From NCBI GenBank assembly GCA_025354985.1, contig JANXLU010000072.1, positions 1 to 64,000 on the forward strand: DNA of 64,000 nt. Reading direction: 5' to 3'. How positions within the stretch are numbered: the stretch's first letter is position 1; each line of letters begins with the position of its first letter. The stretch is from Chloroflexota bacterium. Its GTDB lineage: Bacteria; Chloroflexota; Anaerolineae; J036; Brachytrichaceae. Shown here piece after piece: positions 42,462 through 50,925 of this stretch. The position numbers were made by a program, and so were the translations under genes. Below the pieces are notes generated by a model. It was not told the origin of the DNA, made no database searches, and saw only the letters and a program-made list of their open reading frames with translations.

Positions 42462-43600
42462 GGTCTCATCTGAAGTTCCAGCCAGGCAAAGGCGTCTTTC
42501 TGCATGGCGCTGTCAAACTTGTGCGGTCCGGGATAGAACTTCCCCTTGTAGCTTGGAGATGCGCCAGCCTGGCGATAGTGCGCCTGCAGGCGTTTGTGCG
42601 CAGCGCGCATTCCAGCCAGAGTGAACAGATTGTCCTCATTGTCATATTGCACCAGCAGGGGCGATGGCGCGCGGCAGGCGGCTATGTCTGGCCAGTCGGC
42701 ATAACGAGCCACGTCGTGCGGGAAAAAGCCCCAGGCGTGCAGATTCACATTGTGATCCAGCAGCCCGCCCCACGTGGACATCAATCCCACCACAACCGCT
42801 GCGCGCACATCGTTGCAGGTGGCATTCAGCCAGGTGGTTCGCATGCCGCCACCCGAAAGGCCGATGCAGGCCAGTCCGCCTGGGCGCACGTCCTGGCGGC
42901 TGTTGAGGTAGGCCGCGGCCACACGATCCTCGAAGGTCATCACCCCTGCGATGGTTGTGCCGAGGATCGCGGCATAGCGCTCGAGACAATCTTCATGGTG
43001 GCCGGTGATGGCGTTATAGGCATCCACTGCCTCGATGTCAGGATCGGGATCCTGGTCGTTGATATCCGGCGTGTTTTGCCACGTGGCTTGGGCAATGGTT
43101 TGCGCGGGGAATTTGCGGCTGCCCCACATGAATACATCGGGCACGAGCACGGCAAACCCGCGCCGCGCAAGGTCGTTGGCGAAGGCGCGCCTACTATAGT
43201 ACTGGGTGCGATGCGAAGCAACGGAGCGCAACGCGCCGCGCGGGCCATCGGCAATCTTTTCCTTGCCAAAATACTTGAACCCGCCATGATCGTGCAATGC
43301 CAGGACACCCGGCAGCGCATCCTTGATGCCCGCAGGCCGCAGCAAAAAGGCTTCCGTTCGCGGACCATAACCCACAGACCAGGTGACCAACTCGCCATCC
43401 ACGCCATCGGCAGTCCAACGCAGGTCCACGCGCGCCTGCTGCGGACGCACGGACTCCGGAAGGAAGGACAATGTTTTTAACAGCCGCTTTTGTATGGCGC
43501 GACCGGGTTTGGCAGTCGGATACAGGGGGTGCGATCTTTGTACGGCATCCACCCAATTGCTAAACAGGCCCAGATCCGCGTAGTGCGCCTTTTTCATCAT
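42458..43600 (-). CDS. Alpha/beta hydrolase (acetylxylan esterase-like)
   Basis: This 380-residue cytoplasmic hydrolase has [11 protein letters not shown] as the nucleophile elbow and [14 protein letters not shown] near the oxyanion region; the catalytic His is probably in [11 protein letters not shown]. Proteins of this type (dienelactone hydrolase/acetyl esterase-like) remove acyl groups from sugars or other small esters. The start at 43600 overlaps the stop of the lactonase gene (TGATG), with ATG 43597 as an alternative. Its 3' end overlaps the dehydratase start by ATGA, so it is firmly part of the operon. It may deacylate the incoming sugar. Confidence 0.85.
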   Translation of the reverse strand: MMKKAHYADLGLFSNWVDAVQRSHPLYPTAKPGRAIQKRLLKTLSFLPESVRPQQARVDLRWTADGVDGELVTWSVGYGPRTEAFLLRPAGIKDALPGVLALHDHGGFKYFGKEKIADGPRGALRSVASHRTQYYSRRAFANDLARRGFAVLVPDVFMWGSRKFPAQTIAQATWQNTPDINDQDPDPDIEAVDAYNAITGHHEDCLERYAAILGTTIAGVMTFEDRVAAAYLNSRQDVRPGGLACIGLSGGGMRTTWLNATCNDVRAAVVVGLMSTWGGLLDHNVNLHAWGFFPHDVARYADWPDIAACRAPSPLLVQYDNEDNLFTLAGMRAAHKRLQAHYRQAGASPSYKGKFYPGPHKFDSAMQKDAFAWLELQMRP

Positions 43601-44472
43601 CAACCTGCGAAGCCGTGTACTGGCGCGCCGGACACGCCGGGCTCTGCAACGAACAACCCGCCAGCATGGGGTTGACTCTCCAGCTGGTGTGTTGTCAAAC
43701 CGCTGCGAGCGCTGGTGATGTAAAGCAAATCCAGATTCTGCCCTCCAAACGCGCAGGAGGTTGACTGCGAGGCGGGCACCCAAATGCGGGCGAGCTTCCG
43801 GCCAGTTTTCGGATCCCAGCGTATGACGTGGCCGCCACCCCAGCGTCCAACCCAGAGCATATCTTCTGAGTCGATCGCCATACCATCGGGGAGGCCATCG
43901 GCTGCAGGAATTTCCACTGCTATGTGCCGATTGGCGATGGCACCAGTATCGATGTCATAATCGAATGCCGCGATCTGACTGGTCGGTGTATCGATGTAGT
44001 AACAGGTTTTGTGGTTGGTGCTCCACGCCAGACCATTTGAGCAGGTGATGTTGCGCAGCATTGGCTCCACGTGCAGGTTGGCATCCAGGCGATATAGAGA
44101 GGCTGTCCCAGGTTTGCCAAGAGTTCCGGCAAACAGGCGTCCGGCGGGATCGCACTTGCCGTCGTTGAAGCGGTTGCCGGTGGTTCGCGATTCCGGGTCG
44201 GCGAGCATCGTGAGAGAACCGGTAATCGGGTCAAAGGCAGCGAAGCCGTTGTGCAAGCCGAGGATAAATCCTCCAGAGGCGCGAATCACCGCGCAACCGA
44301 CCTGATGGTGCACGCTGTAAACGGCGTCCTGCCGCGCGATCGGGTCGAAGCTGTGCAGTTCTGCACGCGTAATGTCCACCCAATACAGCCGTTGCTGCGC
44401 TGGGTGCCACACCGGGCCCTCGCCCAACTCCGCTTTTGCATCCAGCACCAATTCAGCCTCAAGGTTTATCAT
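43600..44472 (-). CDS. SMP-30/gluconolactonase family lactonase
   Basis: This 290-residue six-bladed beta-propeller hydrolyses sugar lactones to aldonic acids. Signatures include LGEGPVWHPAQQRLYWVDI, NRFNDGKCDPAGRLFAGTL (metal-site N and D), GLAWSTNHKTCYYIDTP, and DGMAIDSEDMLWVGRWGGG. A longer frame extends upstream but ATG 44472 matches the family start. A -10-like TAGAAT lies 10 bases before it on the minus strand, so this is the probable first gene of the five-gene operon. Its product would feed the dehydratase downstream. Confidence 0.92.
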   Translation of the reverse strand: MINLEAELVLDAKAELGEGPVWHPAQQRLYWVDITRAELHSFDPIARQDAVYSVHHQVGCAVIRASGGFILGLHNGFAAFDPITGSLTMLADPESRTTGNRFNDGKCDPAGRLFAGTLGKPGTASLYRLDANLHVEPMLRNITCSNGLAWSTNHKTCYYIDTPTSQIAAFDYDIDTGAIANRHIAVEIPAADGLPDGMAIDSEDMLWVGRWGGGHVIRWDPKTGRKLARIWVPASQSTSCAFGGQNLDLLYITSARSGLTTHQLESQPHAGGLFVAEPGVSGAPVHGFAG

Positions 44473-44638
44473 ACTGTGAAAAATTCTATAGATCCCGTTA
44501 TCAAGTGCGCACGATCGACTCCGTCTGCAGGCCACATGCCATACTGGTAGCAGAGAGTCTAGCACTCGTTTTCCTGGATGGCGAACGACCTGAGACGCAA
44601 GAGCATGCAGGATGGCGGCCGGATCCCAGTCTGAATGA

Positions 44639-45055
44639 TCATCCGCTGCTGGACAAAATCGATCCATTTGCAGCCAGGTTTGTGCCGAATACAAGGGACA
44701 CTGTTGGGTGGGCGTGCGGGAAACCCGTGACACGTGCAACCGGTGGCGTCGTGTAACCAGAGCCGTCGTGGAGGAGCTTGTAACCAATGATCGCGCCGTC
44801 TTTGACAAGGGCACTGGCAACCGCGGGTCGGTTGGTCCAAAGCGAATTTCGACCGGGCGCATAGCGATAGTAATCGGACACGGTATCGAGGCGCTCGTTT
44901 GTGACACCATGTGCCGCAGGCGCCGCGCGTAACACGGTCTTGTTGGCTCGCACCCGGCTTGCGCTTGGCTCAGAACCACCGCACGCAGGACGCATGCGAC
45001 TGAAGGCCTCGCGAAGGACCGCGGCGTTAACACCCAGCGCCGCGGCGATCAGCAA
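44639..45055 (-). CDS. Hypothetical protein with GSGYTTPP-type C-terminus
   Basis: A TTG-start frame of 138 residues begins 7 bases after the DinB stop. Its N-terminus is moderately hydrophobic (LLIAAALGVNAAVL), possibly a weak signal segment. The C-terminal half, with YYRYAPGRNSLWTNRPAVASA, IGYKLLHDGSGYTTPPVARV and LVFGTNLAANGSI, resembles short extracytoplasmic beta domains found in planctomycete-like and other bacterial secreted proteins. The gene may be complete or a fragment. No function is assigned. The 166 bases between it and the lactonase start hold nothing recognised. Confidence 0.45.
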   Translation of the reverse strand: MLIAAALGVNAAVLREAFSRMRPACGGSEPSASRVRANKTVLRAAPAAHGVTNERLDTVSDYYRYAPGRNSLWTNRPAVASALVKDGAIIGYKLLHDGSGYTTPPVARVTGFPHAHPTVSLVFGTNLAANGSILSSSG

Positions 45056-45062
45056 AAACTGA

Positions 45063-45635
45063 TCAAACGCCGGATGTTACAAGGCGTCGCATGACGTCCA
45101 GGTGATTGGCATCGTGGACGATGCAAAAGAACAGCAACTCGCGCACGGTTACCATTCCCATCACCGGGTGCGGCACCTGATGGCCATCGAGCTCAGCACC
45201 CGTCCAGGGCTCGGCAGCGGCGCGCAACGCCCGGCCGGCGTGATCCCAGCGCTGCAAAATGTCGTCGCGGGCGTGGGCCTTGTGAACATCAACGTTGACA
45301 TTCTGGGGCGTGAAGGCCGCGGTGGTGACCAGTCCGCCGGCGATCAGACCGGTGTATCGGGTGTGCATTTGTTCAAATGACAGTGAGGCATGGTCGGGCG
45401 CACCAGTGCGGGCCAGCAGGCGTTCTTTGTTCGCGCCCAGCACGCGGATGATCTGGTCATAGGCCAGGCACAGGTGCACGATGTGCTCGGCCAGGCACCA
45501 CTCGGGTGCCACCGGCGCAAAGCATTGCTCGGCGTCCACGCGTTCGAACAATTGGGTTATCTGTTGCTGACCCGCGTGCAGCGCGGCGCAAATTTCGGGA
45601 GTGGTGACAGGGGCACTGGCGTCCATTGGAGGCAT
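45063..45635 (-). CDS. DinB family protein
   Basis: This 190-residue four-helix-bundle protein matches the DinB/YfiT-like family. Metal-binding His positions are in AEHIVHLCLAYDQ and in FFCIVHDANHLDVM. Relatives are bacillithiol- or mycothiol-dependent transferases, or proteins of unknown function; there is no clue to the thiol used here. The ATG at 45635 is preferred to upstream non-ATG starts. The kinase gene starts downstream-to-upstream beyond an 18-base gap, on the same strand. Confidence 0.83.
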   Translation of the reverse strand: MPPMDASAPVTTPEICAALHAGQQQITQLFERVDAEQCFAPVAPEWCLAEHIVHLCLAYDQIIRVLGANKERLLARTGAPDHASLSFEQMHTRYTGLIAGGLVTTAAFTPQNVNVDVHKAHARDDILQRWDHAGRALRAAAEPWTGAELDGHQVPHPVMGMVTVRELLFFCIVHDANHLDVMRRLVTSGV

Positions 45636-45698
45636 GATATCGCAGCAAACCTTGTTGCGCCGGTCGTTGAAAATTATCACCGGACCCGGGTCGGACGG

Positions 45699-47684
45699 TT
45701 AGAAGCGGCCGGCATCGAGTCTCAGGACGATGACTTCGTCATACCCGCCAGTGTGGGTGGCGCAGTCCTGCGGACCACCGGGAGGGCTGACACGAATCAT
45801 GATCCGTTGATAGTCGCGACCAGGATAGGGTCCAAATTTGAAGATGGACGGTACCGGGCCCTGCAAACCCGAACCATCGCTCTTGTCAAGACAGGCATAG
45901 CCATACGCGGTGAGCCCGCGCGACTCAAGAAAGAACGTGGAGCCGGACTTGCCATCCCAAAGCGCGCAAACCGTGCCACTTGGCCCGCTTCCCACGTAAA
46001 ACACCTCGCCACGATGAAATGTGCATGCGCCTCTGCCGGCGGTAATATCACCCGGCGCGGGTGTAGCCGTCGCCGGTTGCGGGGTCGGGGTGCTGGTGAG
46101 CGTTTTGGCGGCGGCGGTGAGCGCAAGCGCCGTTGCGCTATCGGAATCGGCCGGATTGGTTGTGGGCGTGGCCGCAACACTTGTCGCCGTTTGGACGGCG
46201 GTCGGTCGCGCCGCGACCGTTGCACGGGCGGCGGCCACTGCGGTGGCTGCGCTGCTGGTCGCAAGCGTGGTCTGTGGTTCGGGCAGCTGTGGCGCCGCAG
46301 TCACTGTCGGGGCGGGTGCGGGTGAGGTTGCAGTCGGCCGGCTCGCATTCTGGGTGGCCTGCAGACCGGCCAGCACGGCGGACTGGGTTGACAATGCCGA
46401 CTGGGACCCGGCGGCCACCTGGGTGCCGATGGCGATTGAGGTCTGCTGCACGGATAGGCTGATGCGTTGGTCATTTGCCTGGGTGGTCGCTTGCGCATTA
46501 ACCGGATTGCCACTTGGCACTGAGGTGGCTGCAACAACCGCATTGGCTTGGACCGTGGCCGAGGCATCCGTTTCGCCCGGCACGCGCTCCGGGCTGAGAC
46601 CGGGGATATGGACAATGCCAGAAAACGCCGCCGCGAGCCCAATGATCAAGGCCACCGCCAGCGCGCCGACCGCCACAGCGAGCTTGACAAATACACCGCC
46701 GCCGCCCGAAGCGGGCTGCACGTATGCAGCCTTGGGCTGTGCCCGCAGACTAGACGACGGCGTCACGCGGGGCTGGGATGCCTGGAGGACCGCGCCACCA
46801 CCGGATGCCCAGATTGATTGCGAATCGTGCGCGACACCCAGGGCGACGTCAATGGCGCGAACCAAATCACCCGCGTTTTGAAATCTTTGCGCCGGCTGCT
46901 TTGCCGTAGCGCGTTCCAAAATCCGCAGCGTGGTTTTGTTGAGATCGTTTCGCTCACGCGTAATGTTTGGCAGGGGCTCATGCGCGTGCATATACACCAT
47001 TCCAAGCGCGCTGTCACTATTGAATGGCGTGCGCCCGCTCAGAAGTTCAAACAACACAATCCCAAGCGAATATATGTCCGAGCGCCCGTCCACGGCAAGC
47101 CCCTGTCCGGCTTCCGGACTCATGTATTCCGGAGTGCCAACAGCGCTAATGGTGCGGGTGAGGCGCGTTGCGGCGGTGTCAAATGAAATGCCAAAGTCCG
47201 TCAGCACATGGCGGTCGGTGCTGGCCTGCATGATGTTGCTTGGCTTTACGTCGCGGTGAACCAGCCCTTTTTGATGGGCGTAGTCAAGCGCCGACGCGAT
47301 TTGGCGTACGATCAACAGGGCGTCGCGTTCGGGCATCCGCGCGTTACGGGCATGCAAGGTCTTGAGCTGTTGAAATAGGGTCGCCCCGGGGACAAATTCC
47401 ATCGCGAGGTAGGGCGCGTTGCCGTCAACGTCCGCATCGTAGACCTGCACGATATTTGGATGGGTCAACTGTGCCATGAGCACGGCTTCACGGCGGAAGC
47501 GCGCCAAAAAATCCCGATCGGAAGCCAGGTGAGGAAATAGCACCTTTAAGGCCACGTCCCGCTGCAACTTTGGATCGCGTGCGCGATATACGGCGCCCAT
47601 GCCACCCTGCGCCCGAAATTCCTGAATTATGTATGGGCCAATTTGATCATTGGGCTTGAAGGTGTTTGATGGATTGGCTGCCAT
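45699..47684 (-). CDS. Membrane Ser/Thr protein kinase with extracytoplasmic domain
   Basis: This 661-residue PknB-type kinase has a cytoplasmic kinase domain (about 14-280). The ATP-site Lys is K47 in VALKV, the catalytic loop HRDVKPSN has D145, and DFG starts at D163; the Gly-rich loop reads AQGGMGAV. A single membrane helix lies at about 331-355. The extracytoplasmic part has a Thr/Ala/Pro-rich linker (about 370-560) and a compact C-terminal domain with four Cys (GACTFHRGEVFYVG; TVCALWDG; YACLDKSD; PQDCATHTGG). PASTA repeats are absent. The C-terminal domain could sense an external ligand. ATG 47684 is preferred to TTG 47696. Confidence 0.92.
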   Translation of the reverse strand: MAANPSNTFKPNDQIGPYIIQEFRAQGGMGAVYRARDPKLQRDVALKVLFPHLASDRDFLARFRREAVLMAQLTHPNIVQVYDADVDGNAPYLAMEFVPGATLFQQLKTLHARNARMPERDALLIVRQIASALDYAHQKGLVHRDVKPSNIMQASTDRHVLTDFGISFDTAATRLTRTISAVGTPEYMSPEAGQGLAVDGRSDIYSLGIVLFELLSGRTPFNSDSALGMVYMHAHEPLPNITRERNDLNKTTLRILERATAKQPAQRFQNAGDLVRAIDVALGVAHDSQSIWASGGGAVLQASQPRVTPSSSLRAQPKAAYVQPASGGGGVFVKLAVAVGALAVALIIGLAAAFSGIVHIPGLSPERVPGETDASATVQANAVVAATSVPSGNPVNAQATTQANDQRISLSVQQTSIAIGTQVAAGSQSALSTQSAVLAGLQATQNASRPTATSPAPAPTVTAAPQLPEPQTTLATSSAATAVAAARATVAARPTAVQTATSVAATPTTNPADSDSATALALTAAAKTLTSTPTPQPATATPAPGDITAGRGACTFHRGEVFYVGSGPSGTVCALWDGKSGSTFFLESRGLTAYGYACLDKSDGSGLQGPVPSIFKFGPYPGRDYQRIMIRVSPPGGPQDCATHTGGYDEVIVLRLDAGRF

Positions 47685-47844
47685 GGTGTGCAGCAAGAGT
47701 GTACTTGGTAGAGAACGATTCGCGCAAGAACATATGTCGTACGCATGAAGGCAAAAGGTGCCATAGTGACACCCTTATCGGCGAACTAGGTGTGTATCGT
47801 GCAACAGGGCGGAGTGGAACCCGTCGTCATACACCTACCGCGCT

Positions 47845-47850
47845 TACAAT
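47845..47850 (+). promoter_or_regulatory. -10 box for leaderless antitoxin gene
   Basis: TACAAT ends 6 bases before ATG 47857; no SD sequence is present. Confidence 0.5.
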
Positions 47851-47856
47851 GTATCG

Positions 47857-48096
47857 ATGAAAGATTTATCCTACGAATTACCCATCGATGCTTCCACTGT
47901 CACTCTGTCGCCAAAATTTCAGGTAGTCATTCCGTTGTCTGTTCGAGCAGCGCTACGCCTCAAGGCCGGCGAAAAACTTCGGGTGATCACCTATGGCGAT
48001 CGCGTCGAATTTATCCCGGTGAAGGCGATGCCGGAAATGCGCGGCTTCTTGCGCGGCATGGATACGCGCATCGACCGCGAAGATGACAGACTATGA
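47857..48096 (+). CDS. AbrB/MazE-type antitoxin (VapB-like)
   Basis: This 79-residue DNA-binding protein has the swapped-hairpin AbrB pattern LSPKFQVVIPLSVRAALRLKAGEKLRVITYGDRVEFIP. It presumably represses its own operon and binds the toxin through the charged tail (MRGFLRGMDTRIDREDD). The PIN toxin gene overlaps by ATGA at 48093. A TACAAT at leaderless distance precedes the start. It is the divergent neighbour of the Ser/Thr kinase gene. Confidence 0.9.
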   Translation: MKDLSYELPIDASTVTLSPKFQVVIPLSVRAALRLKAGEKLRVITYGDRVEFIPVKAMPEMRGFLRGMDTRIDREDDRL

Positions 48097-48470
48097 CCGG
48101 CGCGAACGTGGTTGATTCATCCGGATGGCTGGAATATTTCACCGACAGCGACCGGGCGGGACTATTTGCACCCGCGATCGAAGATGTCGCCAACCTGCTG
48201 GTGCCAGTGCTAACCATCTATGAAGTATTCAAGAAGGTTTTGCGTGAAAGAGGCGAAAATGAAGCGCTGCAGGTTGCCAGCATGATGCAGACAGGTCGCA
48301 CTATTAACGTGGATGTTCACCTGGCTCTGGCCGCAAGCCGGCATCGGCTGCCGCTGGCCGATAGCATCATTTACGCCGCGGCGTTACGTCACGAAGCCAC
48401 GCTATGGACACAGGACGAGCATTTCGAAACGTTGCCACGAACAAAGTATTTCCCGAAGAAGCCCGGCTAG
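48093..48470 (+). CDS. PIN-domain RNase toxin (VapC-like)
   Basis: This 125-residue PIN nuclease has the metal-binding acidic set D8 (VVDSSGWLEYF), E44 (TIYEVFKKV), D90 (LPLADSIIYAAA) and D108 (LWTQDEHFETL). VapC-type toxins cut tRNA or other RNA; the target here is unknown. The ATGA overlap with the AbrB-type antitoxin is the classic arrangement of type II toxin-antitoxin pairs. All catalytic positions are intact, in contrast to the decayed PIN relic at 29059-29558. Confidence 0.92.
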   Translation: MTGANVVDSSGWLEYFTDSDRAGLFAPAIEDVANLLVPVLTIYEVFKKVLRERGENEALQVASMMQTGRTINVDVHLALAASRHRLPLADSIIYAAALRHEATLWTQDEHFETLPRTKYFPKKPG

Positions 48471-48541
48471 CTCGATTGCCCGAGACGCTTCGATGCGCTC
48501 AACATGAAGCCAATTCGGCGCGGGGTGAATACCCTGCGATC

Positions 48542-48547
48542 TACAAT
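48542..48547 (+). promoter_or_regulatory. -10 box for leaderless redoxin gene
   Basis: TACAAT ends 8 bases before TTG 48556, the same layout as at several other starts in the window. It supports a start upstream of the TGA codons. Confidence 0.45.
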
Positions 48548-48555
48548 ACCGGGCG

Positions 48556-49134
48556 TTGAATTCCCGGCTTATCATTCCACGAGTGGGTGACGCGGCGCCA
48601 CCTATCGTGGCGGTGGATATAAACGGTGACACAATCCACTTGCCCACCGGAGCGGCGCCAGTGGCGCTGGTCTTTCTGCGACATCTGACCTGACACTTCT
48701 GAACGGATTATCTGGTGCAGTTGCATCAGTCCCTGAACAATGCCGGTGTGGCGGCGCCGCTGATCGCAGTTTCATTTGCGACCAACGCCACCATGCAACA
48801 GTGGAAAACGCGGGTGCTGTTCAGCGAAGCACCGGCGGAGCTATTCGCCCAAACGCGGTTTGTGTCCGACCCTGAGTTCCTGATCTATCAAGCCTATGGA
48901 CTTGGGCGAAACTCGGCTATGAAGGTATATGGCGCACGGGTGTTGATGCGGCGCGCATGGCTGTTTGCGCGTGGCAAACCACGCCCAAACATCGACGAGG
49001 ACACCCTGCAACGGGGTGGCGACTTCGTGATTAGCGGGCGCATCGTGCGGTTTGCGTATGCCAGCAAAGATCAGGGAGATCGACCTCCGTTTGAGCAAAT
49101 GATCGCTGCGCTGCGGGTGTTGGAAACAGCCTAG
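48556..49134 (+). CDS. Prx-like selenoprotein with UxxU motif (SelL-like)
   Basis: Reading from TTG 48556, the frame encodes a redoxin of the AhpC/TSA-2 (Prx-like) family, 192 residues. It is interrupted only by TGA at 48691 and TGA at 48700. The first part reads DAAPPIVAVDINGDTIHL and APVALVFLRHLT; then TGA, His-Phe, TGA and TDYLVQLHQ follow. In cysteine relatives this is the FLRHxxCxxC redox site, so the stops fall exactly on the two Cys positions (46 and 49). After them the frame continues with YQAYGLGRNSAMKVYGARVL and GGDFVISGRIVRFAYASK, typical of the family. A hairpin of bacterial SECIS type follows (48705-48732). The best reading is two selenocysteines in a UxxU motif, as in selenoprotein L. 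A conventional call would start at 48715 and lack the active site. Confidence 0.8.
48705..48732 (+). promoter_or_regulatory. Candidate bacterial SECIS hairpin
   Basis: CUGGUGC (48712-48718) pairs with GCAUCAG (48723-48729), one G-U pair, around a 4-base loop AGUU with G in its second position. GGA (48705-48707) and UCC (48730-48732) extend the stem past a U-rich bulge. The apical loop starts 16 bases after the second TGA and 25 after the first, inside the 16-37 base range described for bacterial SECIS elements. Confidence 0.65.
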
Positions 49135-49305
49135 TGCCTTCAGACCATCAATGCTTGCCGAGATGACGGCATCGCGTGCGCGCATTGGGCAACACGTTGT
49201 CCTGCGGATACCAGACAACTGCGGATGCCATCGTGACTGGAGCGCGCCACGATGGGCAACAGGCAGCCACTAGCGCGCATTCCTGAAAATGTCGACAACG
49301 GCACA

Positions 49306-50880
49306 TCATTTCAATACGATGACATCGAACTGACCAAAGGAAGTCTTGGAGCCAATCAGACCGCCGGGCATATTGTCGCCGGTGCGGGCAACAATAACGC
49401 TGGCGGCACCGTAATCACAGCGCTCAAGGCCAAACGTGTAACGACCAAAGGATGCCACAAACCCGGTGCGTGATGTTTCACTGGCATATTTCACGGTGTC
49501 TTGAAACGTGCGCGGGGCGGTTTGCTCGGTAAATAAGGCGTAGATATAGGGCATATTCACATTGCCGGTTACGCAAATACTCCCGGCGGTTTTGGATTGA
49601 GCCAGCTCAAGCGCGGGCACGAGGCCATCGAAGAAACCCGGCGCAATACGATCACGTTGCACGGTGACGTAGTCTCGCAGGAACAATGAGCACCCGATGA
49701 GCGATGCAGCTGCGAACACAATCATGACCCCTTTTCGTCGCTGTTCCAATAGTCCAATCAAAATACCCGCAGCCACAACCAGCCCTAACAGCATCAGGTT
49801 GGTCCGGTTGATATTTGGCGTTTGCACAAGACCGGTTGGCAGACAGGCAATCACCCAAAGCGCGATCAAGACACGCTGAATTTGCCAGCGCCGGGAGAGC
49901 GCAAAGACGACTGAAACGATGATCAAGGGGATGGCCAAAACCAGAAAAGTTGGCGAGTACAGAATGCCATAGGGAAGTGCCGAGTTATAGGCATAGCCGT
50001 CCGAACCTGAAGCAAGCATTGCTGCCAGGAGCGGCGGGTTTTCCCGCAATGCATCAGCCAGGTTGAGCTGGCTGGCAAACCGCGCGGTGGCGGGCATATG
50101 CGGGATCGTGACGCCCGCGAACACAATCGAATCACGGTCAAGTGCATTCACGGCAACATACAGCACTATTGGCAGCGCCACGAGGGCAAAAATAACCAAA
50201 CCTAATGCGGCTGTTCGAACAGACAGCGCGCGTGCGCCGAGCAGGATCAGAACGGCACCTGCCGCAAAAATTGGAATTGACAGGTATGCGGTGCCGTACG
50301 CGTAGAGACACAATGCCCAGCACGCGCAGGCCGCAAACCAGTGTGCCGGTCTGACCGTGTGCATTGTGGCAACCCACGCCAACCCTGCAACAAATACGAA
50401 GGGCAGGATGTTGGACTCCAACGCCCATCGCGATAGCATGATGTGCCAGGGGCTGAGCGCGACAAATAACAGTGCGCCAAGCCCGGCCATGGGTCCAAAC
50501 AACCCGGAGCCGATCCGGTAAACGAGTGGCAGGGTAGCCAGCCCGCTGATGAGCATGGGCAAACGGGTGGTGGTGATCGACAATCCAAACAGCTTGATCA
50601 ACGGCATCGCCAGCCAGGCGTAGAGCACGTTTTGCCCGTCACCCCAGGAGATGAACTGAACCGGCCAGGACACCCCGTTGCGATCAAGGCCATGGTTGGC
50701 CAGGCTCCAGGACTCGTAGCCGATCGAGGCCTCGTCCTGGTTTAGGCCGGGCGGATTGCCGCTAAACGCATAGAGGCGCGCAAAGATGCCCAGGCACACT
50801 GCGATGAGCACAAACAGGCGGATGATCCGTGTGTAGGTTGGATTCAAACGAGTGCATTCTATGCGCGGTGCGTGCTTCAT
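49306..50880 (-). CDS. Glycosyltransferase family 39-like membrane protein
   Basis: This 524-residue protein has about ten or more membrane helices and resembles ArnT/GT39-type lipid-linked sugar transferases. The conserved acidic site follows the first helix in GNPPGLNQDEASIGYESW, where the Asp-Glu pair is expected to bind metal or donor. ALSPWHIMLSRWALESN matches the conserved second motif. The C-terminal part beyond the helices is a small soluble domain. It probably transfers a polyprenyl-linked sugar to lipid or protein on the outer side. It is convergent with the redoxin gene; the 171-base gap between them holds nothing recognised. Confidence 0.87.
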   Translation of the reverse strand: MKHAPRIECTRLNPTYTRIIRLFVLIAVCLGIFARLYAFSGNPPGLNQDEASIGYESWSLANHGLDRNGVSWPVQFISWGDGQNVLYAWLAMPLIKLFGLSITTTRLPMLISGLATLPLVYRIGSGLFGPMAGLGALLFVALSPWHIMLSRWALESNILPFVFVAGLAWVATMHTVRPAHWFAACACWALCLYAYGTAYLSIPIFAAGAVLILLGARALSVRTAALGLVIFALVALPIVLYVAVNALDRDSIVFAGVTIPHMPATARFASQLNLADALRENPPLLAAMLASGSDGYAYNSALPYGILYSPTFLVLAIPLIIVSVVFALSRRWQIQRVLIALWVIACLPTGLVQTPNINRTNLMLLGLVVAAGILIGLLEQRRKGVMIVFAAASLIGCSLFLRDYVTVQRDRIAPGFFDGLVPALELAQSKTAGSICVTGNVNMPYIYALFTEQTAPRTFQDTVKYASETSRTGFVASFGRYTFGLERCDYGAASVIVARTGDNMPGGLIGSKTSFGQFDVIVLK

Positions 50881-50913
50881 CCGTTTCGCTGCAGGCCGTC
50901 CGGGTGTTCGACC

Positions 50914-50919
50914 TACAAT
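50914..50919 (+). promoter_or_regulatory. -10 box for leaderless MBL-fold gene
   Basis: TACAAT ends 6 bases before ATG 50926; no SD sequence is present. Confidence 0.5.
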
Positions 50920-50925
50920 GTTTGG

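Noticed and set aside
43601..45033. Upstream extension of the lactonase and esterase frames
   Set aside because: The added residues are Arg/Cys/Pro-rich, unlike the family, and internal ATG codons match the expected N-termini and overlaps.
48715..49134. Redoxin gene starting only after the TGA codons
   Set aside because: This start removes the first strand and the active site, and no ribosome site or -10 box precedes it; the upstream frame matches the missing N-terminal half.
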